Source of the DNA: an uncultured bacterium
GTDB lineage: Bacteria > Spirochaetota > Brevinematia > DTOW01
Length of the DNA stretch: 5,048 nt
Assembly: GCA_937928175.1 (NCBI GenBank)
Contig: CALFVP010000159.1
Span: 1 to 5,048 of the forward strand
Direction: 5' to 3'
The notes beneath the pieces are model-generated. The model saw only the letters and a program-made list of their open reading frames with translations. It was not told the DNA's origin and made no database searches. The position numbers and the translations under genes were made by a program. Shown here in pieces: positions 1 to 5,048 of the stretch. Each line of letters opens with the position of its first letter. The first letter of the stretch is position 1.

Positions 1-983
1 TCCACAGGTATAACTTCGCTAAAACTATCGTTACCAGCTATATCTTTTACATAAGAAACTAAATTATACTGACCAATACTAGGAAAACTAACATTGTAAT
101 AAACAAACGGTAAAGAAACTAAAGAAGGTGAAAATTCATTCGTAACAAAATTTGAACTTACAACAAAAAGCTTAAATTTAGAAATATCAAAACCAAAATT
201 ATGCTCGTTTGTAGTTTTAACAGTATAATTTAAAGATAAAATTTGATTACTAACAGGATCCAAAATACTCGTAAAAGGTTTGTTTGTAACGTAGTATAAG
301 TAAGCATGATTTTCCGTAACATGCCCTAAAGTAGTTTTCAATATAACCTTTATTAAATTATAGTTTTGAGAATTACCTACTTCTTCAAGTTGTAAATTCG
401 TTGGTAAGAACAACCAACTATAGTTATTATAAATATCTATGTTGTATGTAAAAGTACCAATTGAATTACTAACTACTAGCAATAAATTTGAAATATCACC
501 ATAATAGTTAGTTGGTAAAGAAATAATGCCACTAAAGCCTAAAAAATTCGTATTCGTTGCGTAATAACTGGTATCAAAAGCTACTGATAACTGAGGAAAA
601 GGCGTAAGAAAAAAGTATACTTCTTTTTGAGAAACGTTACCAGAATTGTCATAAGCTACAGCAACAAGTTTAGCATTTACAAATTGACTAGCGGTATAAG
701 TATAAGAAAAATTCACTCTAGCTTCATTTCCATTCAACGAAAAGTTAGTTTTAAAAAACTCTATACTGTTACCAAACAATTTCACCTCTAAACTTTTTAA
801 ACCGCTTTCCTTACCATCTTCATAAACCTCATTCACATGAATATCAATAGGTACTGAATAATAAGATCTATTCTGAATCGGAGAATTTATAAAAATAACA
901 GGACCTTTTGTATCAAGGTACTGAGGAACTTGACAAGATAGAACAATAAATAACAATGAAAACAGTAAAAGAATCTTTTTCAT
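1..983 (-). CDS. Ig-like-domain lipoprotein, 3' end cut by window edge
   Basis: The frame opens at the ATG at 983-981 and stays free of stops to the left edge, giving 327 visible residues. Residues 1-17 (MKKILLLFSLLFIVLSC) form a lipoprotein signal: two lysines, a hydrophobic core and a lipobox V-L-S-C with Cys17 as the lipidated residue, so the product should be membrane anchored outside the cytoplasm. The rest is beta-rich, with many Asn, Ser, Thr, Tyr and aromatic residues, and looks like tandem bacterial Ig-like modules at roughly 26-126, 128-233 and 235 onward. Support comes from the repeated ends 'AYDNSGNVS' (110-118) and 'VKDIAGNDS' (312-320), the D-x-(S/A)-G-N signature of such domains, and the openings 'PVIFINSP' and 'FTSILDPVSN'. 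It starts 43 bp after the cyclase stop, with no evident Shine-Dalgarno site. Adhesive or structural surface roles are typical of such folds; ligand and enzyme activity are unknown. A further catalytic or repeat domain could lie past the edge. Confidence 0.85.
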   Translation of the reverse strand, partial: MKKILLLFSLLFIVLSCQVPQYLDTKGPVIFINSPIQNRSYYSVPIDIHVNEVYEDGKESGLKSLEVKLFGNSIEFFKTNFSLNGNEARVNFSYTYTASQFVNAKLVAVAYDNSGNVSQKEVYFFLTPFPQLSVAFDTSYYATNTNFLGFSGIISLPTNYYGDISNLLLVVSNSIGTFTYNIDIYNNYSWLFLPTNLQLEEVGNSQNYNLIKVILKTTLGHVTENHAYLYYVTNKPFTSILDPVSNQILSLNYTVKTTNEHNFGFDISKFKLFVVSSNFVTNEFSPSLVSLPFVYYNVSFPSIGQYNLVSYVKDIAGNDSFSEVIPV

Positions 984-1026
984 ATAAATATAATAATAAA
1001 TTAAAAGAAAAATTCAAAAATTAAGT

Positions 1027-2496
1027 TCACTTTTTACCAGAGTATATATAAAAGTCTATCTTATCTTTAACTCTGTTAAACGCTATATTCCAAATAGAAG
1101 CTCTTTTGTTTAAAAATTTTGGATTAGAATTTACGTTTTCTAATATGTACTCATACCTATTCTTGTAAGAATCATACTTAGAAAACACTTCTATATCACT
1201 AGAATTTAAAAATTCGGATGGATTACGTTTAATATCTTCAATTAAAATCTTATTGTACTCATAGAATACCTTTAAATACTCTCTGTACACTGCTTTACAG
1301 TAATCTTTTACAATCTGATCAAACTCATCAATCTTATCAAGTAACTTGATCAGAAAACTAAGTCTTTTAATTGAATAGTAATCTCTATTATTAGTTACAG
1401 AATACTTTAACTTCATAAAAATACTTGATAAATAATCGTTATTTACCTCAAAAACTTCAAACTTACCTTCATTATCATCGTAAATTTCTACTTTTTTATA
1501 AAAACTTGGAATATTATCAGATATGATCATACCCAAATCGCAAAGGGTAGAGATAACTTCTAATTTCCACTCATTCCTTGATATTGCATCAGAAAGTTTT
1601 TTTATATATTCAGAAATTAAACTTTTATACTTTTCATCTTCACGGTAGTAAATTTCGTAAACTTTCAAACTACCACCCTTAAACTCTATCTCTCCGTTAA
1701 AAAGAAAATTAATTTTACTCACGAAATCACTTTTGGGCTTACTAGAAGAGATAAATTTATAGTAAGTATTGTAATCAACAACTATTTTAGTTTTATTCGG
1801 TGATATTGTATTTGCTCTAGCTTGTAACCTTGCAGCTAAATTTATTAGAACTCCCTGTAAATCTCCTTTTTCACTTATTATAAGAGGAGTAGTAGAATAA
1901 CCTCCTACAATTCCACCAGATATTTCAAAAGGTGGCAGAAAAGATTGATCAGTACCATCAATTTTAACTAAGCTAATCTTTTTAGAAAACAAGTTAACAA
2001 CATCGAAAGTAGCATTAATTAAATCGACTGCATCACTTCCAACAAGTATAATCTCATCGCCTCTTTCTCTTCTTGATATAACACCGTACTTTTTTGTAGC
2101 ACTTTTTATAATTGTCTCAACAAACTTATTAAGCCTATCTAGAGAACTTACGTTCTTTCTAGTTTTCTGACAAAAAGAAGTATACCCATGGATATCCAAA
2201 ATTGCTACAAAAATATTATCAGATGTAATTAAAAATTTTTTAAGGTCACCGTACATTGATGGGTAGTTACTATCAGGCACTACGAGAGATTTCCAAAGAT
2301 CTTTATACTCATCGAAGTTAAGATCACTAAACATACCCCAGTATAACTTCTTTATGAGATTAAATAAAACATCAATATCAGACTTACTAAGTTTAATTTT
2401 ACTTTTGATTATTACCTCTTTAAGAGAAGAGAAACTTGACACCTTACCTGAAGATATTAAACTAACAATTTCCAAGATTTTGTTAAATTCATCCAT
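1027..2496 (-). CDS. Class III adenylate/guanylate cyclase domain protein
   Basis: This 489-residue protein has no signal peptide or membrane segment, so it is probably cytoplasmic. A class III cyclase homology domain spans about residues 95-285. The metal-binding aspartates are Asp101 in 'LDIHGYTSF' and Asp147 in 'RERGDEIIL'. The transition-state pair is Asn219/Arg223 in 'GVLINLAARLQ'. Asp212, seven residues before Asn219, sits where adenine-selecting Asp lies in mammalian adenylate cyclase. The Lys partner position, four before Asp147, is Arg143. The domain closes with the usual strand 'GSLKVYEIYY' (275-284). It is therefore likely to make a cyclic nucleotide, cAMP more likely than cGMP, though this is inferred by hand alignment. 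Residues 1-92 and about 290-489 are helical-looking, rich in Lys, Tyr and Asp, and not recognised; they may sense or regulate. The start is fixed by an in-frame TAG directly before the ATG; no clear Shine-Dalgarno site is present. It lies 55 bp after the binding-protein gene, across a strong hairpin. Confidence 0.85.
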   Translation of the reverse strand: MDEFNKILEIVSLISSGKVSSFSSLKEVIIKSKIKLSKSDIDVLFNLIKKLYWGMFSDLNFDEYKDLWKSLVVPDSNYPSMYGDLKKFLITSDNIFVAILDIHGYTSFCQKTRKNVSSLDRLNKFVETIIKSATKKYGVISRRERGDEIILVGSDAVDLINATFDVVNLFSKKISLVKIDGTDQSFLPPFEISGGIVGGYSTTPLIISEKGDLQGVLINLAARLQARANTISPNKTKIVVDYNTYYKFISSSKPKSDFVSKINFLFNGEIEFKGGSLKVYEIYYREDEKYKSLISEYIKKLSDAISRNEWKLEVISTLCDLGMIISDNIPSFYKKVEIYDDNEGKFEVFEVNNDYLSSIFMKLKYSVTNNRDYYSIKRLSFLIKLLDKIDEFDQIVKDYCKAVYREYLKVFYEYNKILIEDIKRNPSEFLNSSDIEVFSKYDSYKNRYEYILENVNSNPKFLNKRASIWNIAFNRVKDKIDFYIYSGKK

Positions 2497-2512
2497 CTAA
2501 TAAACTTTAATT

Positions 2513-2544
2513 TGAGATAGTATCCAAAACTGGATACTATCTCA
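2513..2544 (-). terminator. Perfect 14-bp stem-loop between genes; terminator or mRNA-stabilising hairpin
   Basis: The arms at 2513-2526 and 2531-2544 are exact reverse complements (TGAGATAGTATCCA and TGGATACTATCTCA) around a 4-base loop. It begins 7 bases after the binding-protein stop and ends 16 bases before the cyclase ATG, reading leftward. The bases after the stem on the minus strand are AAATTAAAG, with no U run, so this is not a textbook intrinsic terminator. A hairpin in this place could trap 3' exonucleases and protect the binding-protein message, partly terminate transcription, or shape initiation of the cyclase. A DNA-level operator is also possible. The structure is certain from sequence; its function is inferred. 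Confidence 0.6.
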
Positions 2545-2551
2545 CTAGAAA

Positions 2552-3847
2552 CTACTCTACCGAGGTACCAATAGCATCTTCAACATCTTTTTGTAGCTCC
2601 TTTAAGGCATCAATAGATTTCATATCGTTGTTTAAAACTTTCTGTATATACTCATCAAGTATATCTCTAATTTCAACCCATTTAACAGGTCTTTTGAAAT
2701 CTGTTACATACTTAAGAGCATCCAGATAAACTTCGCTATTAACTTGAGGTTGATTTTTGACAATAGCTGAAGCTTTTAGGAATGCATCCGAGTAAGCAAC
2801 AGACTTTCTTATAGGAATGGCTAAACCACTATTAGCAACGTCTTTCTGGACTTCAGGACTTGATAAAAACTTAACTAGTTTCCAAGAAATCTCAGGATTT
2901 TTAGTTTGTGCGTGTATACAATAAGCAACGGTAAACAACGTAGAAGCTCTTTTTTCTTTACCTTTTGGCATCTGAGCAACATTCCATTTAAACTTAGTTA
3001 TATCTCTAAACCTAAGAGTAACCCATCTACCGTAAGCAGCCATACCAGCTCTACCGTCAACAAACATAGCTTCACCACCGCCAAAATCTCTTGAAGCTGT
3101 GATTTTAGGAACAACTTTATGTACCCATATCAAATCAGCAAGAAATTGTATAGCTTCAGCATTCTTCTTTAAATACGGTTCTTTACCTAAAACAAACTCG
3201 CCGTTAGCATCAAAAAACGTCCCACCGTTTGCATAAACCCAGTTTCTCCACCAGTTAGCCCACGTCTCCAAAACAAAACCGTACTGATCTATACTTCCAT
3301 CACCGTTTAAATCTTTAGTAAGTTTCTTAGCAGCGTTTAGAAAATCATCCCATGTCCAATTATCATTTGGATACCCAATACCAAACTTATCAAACATATC
3401 AACGTTATAGTAAAGCACTAAAGTAGTAAAATCCTTAGCTATACCGTAAAGTCTATTTTTATACCTAAACTCATTAAAAGGAGCTTCAAAGAAATCTTCA
3501 GGTTTAACTTCATCTCTATCTCTGTTTAAAAAATCATCAAGTTGCAAAAGCTCTCCCCTGGAAACTAACCCACCAAAATCCTCTATATCGAGATAAAAAA
3601 CATCAGGTGGTGTACCTCCAGCTATCATAGTCTTAAGTTTTTGACCAAAACTAAGAGAATCAACATGTATTGCCTCAATCTCTACACCAGGATTCTCATT
3701 AAGAAAGTTAGTAATATAGTTTAAAACTGTTGCTTTCTCTTCAGGAGTACCCCAATACATAAAAACAAGCTTACCCGTACCACCACACGAGGAAAGCATT
3801 ACACTCAAAAGCAAAATCAGTAAAATACTCGTAAACCTAAACTTCAT
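2552..3847 (-). CDS. ABC transporter sugar-type solute-binding lipoprotein (family 1)
   Basis: This 431-residue protein is the full usual length for family 1 extracellular solute-binding proteins (MalE/UgpB-like). Residues 1-21 are a lipoprotein signal with lipobox L-S-S-C, Cys21 being lipidated and followed by Gly-Gly. Family features in order: strand 'KLVFMYWGTPEE' (26-37); 'GGTPPDVFYLD' (77-87), the hinge and binding region; 'LLQLDDFL' (100-107); 'YGIAKDFTTLVLYYNVDMF' (134-152); 'NWTWDDFLNAAKKLT' (163-177); an Asp-rich loop 'DLNGDGSIDQYG' (179-190) like the Ca-binding loop of some relatives; 'MFVDGRAGMAAYGRW' (261-275); and 'WKLVKFLSSPEVQ' (322-334). Many Trp and aromatic residues fit carbohydrate binding, but the substrate cannot be named. 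A strong Shine-Dalgarno AGGAGG (3853-3858) lies 5 bases from the ATG, behind a near-consensus promoter. No permease or ATPase gene adjoins it here, so partners must be encoded elsewhere. The cyclase gene follows downstream. Confidence 0.95.
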   Translation of the reverse strand: MKFRFTSILLILLLSVMLSSCGGTGKLVFMYWGTPEEKATVLNYITNFLNENPGVEIEAIHVDSLSFGQKLKTMIAGGTPPDVFYLDIEDFGGLVSRGELLQLDDFLNRDRDEVKPEDFFEAPFNEFRYKNRLYGIAKDFTTLVLYYNVDMFDKFGIGYPNDNWTWDDFLNAAKKLTKDLNGDGSIDQYGFVLETWANWWRNWVYANGGTFFDANGEFVLGKEPYLKKNAEAIQFLADLIWVHKVVPKITASRDFGGGEAMFVDGRAGMAAYGRWVTLRFRDITKFKWNVAQMPKGKEKRASTLFTVAYCIHAQTKNPEISWKLVKFLSSPEVQKDVANSGLAIPIRKSVAYSDAFLKASAIVKNQPQVNSEVYLDALKYVTDFKRPVKWVEIRDILDEYIQKVLNNDMKSIDALKELQKDVEDAIGTSVE

Positions 3848-3864
3848 AACACCCTCCTATCTGT

Positions 3865-3900
3865 TAAACTTATTATAAATATCAAAAAAACGTTTGTAAA
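3865..3900 (-). promoter_or_regulatory. Sigma-70-type promoter for the solute-binding protein gene
   Basis: On the minus strand a -35 box TTTACA (3900-3895, five of six consensus bases) is followed by a 17-base spacer and a perfect -10 box TATAAT (3877-3872). Transcription would start near 3865, leaving a leader of about 18 bases that contains AGGAGG. This is the best promoter match in the window and probably also drives the cyclase and Ig-like lipoprotein genes, unless the downstream hairpin stops most transcripts. Confidence 0.75.
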
Positions 3901-3913
3901 GAAAATTTACAAA
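3893..3913. promoter_or_regulatory. Candidate operator: 8-bp inverted repeat over the -35 box
   Basis: TTTGTAAA (3893-3900) and TTTACAAA (3906-3913) are perfect inverted copies separated by GAAAA. The left arm contains the whole -35 box of the leftward promoter, so a dimeric regulator bound here would block that promoter. The second arm ends 3 bases before the -35 box proposed for the rightward promoter, so both genes could be affected. No regulator gene is present in the window. The region is AT-rich, which raises the chance of coincidental symmetry. Confidence 0.45.
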
Positions 3914-3916
3914 AAC

Positions 3917-3944
3917 TTGAAAAATATTTGATATTTGTTATATT
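3917..3944 (+). promoter_or_regulatory. Probable promoter for the PDO-like gene
   Basis: A -35 box TTGAAA (3917-3922, five of six) and a -10 box TATATT (3939-3944, five of six) are separated by 16 bases, predicting a start near 3951 and a leader of about 22 bases that holds GGAGG (3964-3968). It fires away from the binding-protein promoter. The AT-rich setting offers other -10 like hexamers, so the exact boxes are less sure than for the leftward promoter. Confidence 0.5.
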
Positions 3945-3972
3945 TATGTTATAAATTTTTTTTGGAGGTTTT

Positions 3973-4635
3973 ATGGAAAGAATTATTGATGAGGAATCTA
4001 GAAAATTTTTAGAAGAAAAATTTAGCATTCTTGATGATAACGTTGAAATAAAAATCTATTACGATCCTAAAGACAGTAACGTAAAAGATTACGTTGATTT
4101 TACGAAAAATTTTTTCAAAGAAATTGAAGAAATAAACAGTAAAATCAAAGTAACCATGGTTGAAACAGAAGTAGGATCAAAAACTAATACAGGAGTGACT
4201 ATAAGAACTAACCCCAGTGTAACTATAGGGGAAGAAAAAGGGTATAAAATACTTTTTAGCGGTGCACCTTTAGGATACGAAGCTAGCCAAATAGTCGAAA
4301 CCATAGTTATGGTATCTACAGGTAATCATGAATTTGATAACAACATAGAAAACGAACTATCTTCTTTATCAAAAGACGTTAATATAAAAGTTTTTGTTAC
4401 TCCAACTTGTCCTTACTGCCCAGGAGCTGCTTACTTAGCAAACAGAATAGCCGTAGCATCAAAAGGTAAAGTATTATCAGAAGTCATAGAAGCAAACGAA
4501 AACCCTAACCTTGCAATACAATGGGGCATAGAAAGCGTACCAACACAAATAATAAACGACTCTGAAGTTTCAAAAACCATAGGACTACAAAACGAAAACG
4601 ATTTTGTCAACCAAGTTCTATCCTTCGGTAGATAG
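3973..4635 (+). CDS. Protein disulfide oxidoreductase (PDO)-like, two thioredoxin folds, one CPYC site
   Basis: The 220-residue protein matches the length and two-domain plan of PDO proteins from thermophilic archaea and bacteria, also related to the N-terminal domain of AhpF. The C-terminal thioredoxin/glutaredoxin fold (about 135-220) has the active site 'TPTCPYCPGA' (143-152; Cys146 and Cys149) and the cis-proline loop 'ESVPTQI' (187-193, Pro190). The N-terminal fold (about 5-118) keeps the landmark 'SGAPLGYEAS' (96-105), comparable to the G-x-P-x-G-x-E of PDOs, but has no cysteine where the first CxxC would lie ('YYDPKDSNV', 29-37). It probably acts as a cytoplasmic dithiol-disulfide exchanger with a single redox centre. 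There is no signal peptide. GGAGG (3964-3968) lies 4 bases before the ATG, fixing the start. The gene is divergent from the binding protein and convergent with the deacetylase. A partner thioredoxin-reductase-like enzyme is not encoded in the window. Confidence 0.88.
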   Translation: MERIIDEESRKFLEEKFSILDDNVEIKIYYDPKDSNVKDYVDFTKNFFKEIEEINSKIKVTMVETEVGSKTNTGVTIRTNPSVTIGEEKGYKILFSGAPLGYEASQIVETIVMVSTGNHEFDNNIENELSSLSKDVNIKVFVTPTCPYCPGAAYLANRIAVASKGKVLSEVIEANENPNLAIQWGIESVPTQIINDSEVSKTIGLQNENDFVNQVLSFGR

Positions 4636-4637
4636 AA
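4616..4637 (+). other. Small UUCG-type hairpin overlapping the PDO stop codon
   Basis: TTCTATC (4616-4622) pairs with GATAGAA (4631-4637), and inside them C-TTCG-G (4623-4628) could form a stable UUCG tetraloop with a TA bulge (4629-4630). The stem includes the TAG stop at 4633-4635. It is followed on the plus strand by an A run, not a T run, so it is not a standard intrinsic terminator. It may mark the message 3' end or be chance. Confidence 0.25.
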
Positions 4638-4655
4638 AAAAATAGAATTCTCTAC
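4636..4655 (-). terminator. Weak candidate terminator for the deacetylase gene
   Basis: On the minus strand, the stop codon region reads TAGA-GAAT-TCTA followed by seven T (4654 down to 4636), a 4-bp stem with a possible extra G-U pair and then a U run. This has the right order for an intrinsic terminator, but the stem is short and AT-rich, so it would be inefficient. It fills the 16-bp gap between the two convergent genes. Confidence 0.25.
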
Positions 4656-5048
4656 ATTTCAACTCTCACAAACTTCTCAATATCCCTTAACTTTACAAAT
4701 ATATACTTATCCTTATTCTTACTATACCATCTCTCAAGTACCCTTATTGTTTTTTCTCTAGCATGCCCAATAGCTATTACGTAACCTTTTCTATTTGCCT
4801 CTACTTCCAATTCTTTTAACTTATCAAGTATATAATACTCAGATAAATAGTTATCTATAAACAAATCTCTCTTAAAGGGAACTAAATTGTATTCTCTGGC
4901 TTTTCTAAAACCTACCGTTTTTGGAGTAGTAAAAGAATCAAGAAATATTTTATTTCTCTTACTCAAAAATAAAATTACATACTCCATTATCCTTTCATAT
5001 TCCGTTGCTCTTGATCCCATATGGTTATTTATCCCATCCGCATCAATC
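4652..5048 (-). CDS. Divergent polysaccharide deacetylase (YibQ/Polysacc_deac_2 family), 5' end cut by window edge
   Basis: The frame is open from the right edge to the TAG at 4654-4652, giving 131 C-terminal residues of a protein usually around 250-400 long. The ATG at 5020-5018 is internal, because the codons before it spell I-D-A-D-G-I-N-N-H and complete the family motif 'GINNHMGSRAT', whose His is a likely metal ligand. Further family landmarks follow: 'FLDSFTTPKTV' (family usually has DSxTT/S), 'RDLFIDN', and 'VIAIGHAREKTIRVLERW', the late G-H motif. The fold is the NodB-like deacetylase barrel, presumably acting on an envelope or extracellular polysaccharide, but this family's true substrate is poorly known. 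Any signal peptide or membrane anchor would lie in the missing part. The gene converges on the PDO gene with a 16-bp gap. Confidence 0.85.
   Translation of the reverse strand, partial: IDADGINNHMGSRATEYERIMEYVILFLSKRNKIFLDSFTTPKTVGFRKAREYNLVPFKRDLFIDNYLSEYYILDKLKELEVEANRKGYVIAIGHAREKTIRVLERWYSKNKDKYIFVKLRDIEKFVRVEM

Noticed and set aside
1027..2496. GGDEF-type diguanylate cyclase
   Set aside because: There is no GGDEF or GGEEF loop; the LDIHGYTSF, RGDEI and N-x3-R motifs are those of class III adenylate/guanylate cyclases.
2906..3094. A 62-codon plus-strand open frame
   Set aside because: It lies wholly inside the well-supported binding-protein gene on the opposite strand, has a Ser/Thr/Lys-rich product without motifs, and no ribosome site.
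3928..3955. Alternative plus-strand promoter TTGATA, 16 bases, TATAAA
   Set aside because: It would start transcription near 3962, only about two bases before GGAGG, leaving too little leader for ordinary initiation; the TTGAAA/TATATT pair upstream fits better.
4089..4304. A 71-codon minus-strand open frame with a hydrophobic product
   Set aside because: It is antisense to the conserved N-terminal domain of the PDO-like gene; hydrophobicity follows from the complementary codons, and no promoter or ribosome site is seen.
5018..5020. ATG as the start of the deacetylase gene
   Set aside because: The frame continues upstream without a stop to the window edge, and the upstream codons supply the conserved G-I-N-N-H that joins this Met, so it is internal.
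1..5048. CRISPR array, insertion sequence, tRNA or rRNA gene
   Set aside because: No regularly spaced direct repeats, transposase motifs, terminal inverted repeats, cloverleaf or rRNA-like stretches were found on either strand by eye.

Overview
This is a low-G+C bacterial window (about 30% G+C by eye) holding five protein genes, two of which run off the edges. Standard genetic code fits throughout: TGA ends the cyclase gene, TAG ends the others whose ends are visible. No rRNA, tRNA, CRISPR array or insertion sequence was seen. Two genes encode lipoproteins with lipoboxes ending in Ser-Cys, one encodes a protein disulfide oxidoreductase (PDO)-like protein of the kind best known from thermophiles, and one is a class III nucleotide cyclase. 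Together these suggest a low-G+C, possibly thermophilic, didermic bacterium, for example a thermophilic spirochaete relative or a Thermotogae-like lineage. The lineage is inference and cannot be settled from this window.

Layout, left to right. 1-983 (minus) is the N-terminal 327 residues of an Ig-like-domain lipoprotein; its C terminus lies beyond the left edge. 1027-2496 (minus) is a soluble protein with a class III adenylate/guanylate cyclase catalytic domain between uncharacterised flanking regions. 2513-2544 is a perfect 14-bp stem-loop between genes. 2552-3847 (minus) is a family 1 extracellular sugar-type solute-binding lipoprotein. 3848-3972 is a divergent promoter region with two symmetric elements. 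3973-4635 (plus) is the PDO-like protein. 4652-5048 (minus) is the C-terminal part of a divergent polysaccharide deacetylase (YibQ/Polysacc_deac_2 family) whose start lies beyond the right edge.

The three leftmost genes all read leftward with gaps of 55 and 43 bp, so they may form one transcript starting at the near-consensus promoter at 3872-3900. The stem-loop after the binding-protein gene would then separate a highly expressed first gene from less expressed downstream genes. Only the binding protein and the PDO have strong Shine-Dalgarno sites (AGGAGG, GGAGG); the cyclase and Ig-like lipoprotein have none that is convincing. No ABC permease or ATPase gene accompanies the binding protein here. 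The PDO and deacetylase genes converge with a 16-bp gap.

The most interesting points are the symmetric divergent control region, the isolated solute-binding protein followed by a nucleotide cyclase, the long perfect hairpin, and the PDO whose first thioredoxin-like domain has lost its cysteine pair. I see no clear evidence of a wholly new system; the binding-protein/cyclase/Ig-lipoprotein cluster is the best candidate for an undescribed functional unit, and that link is inference.
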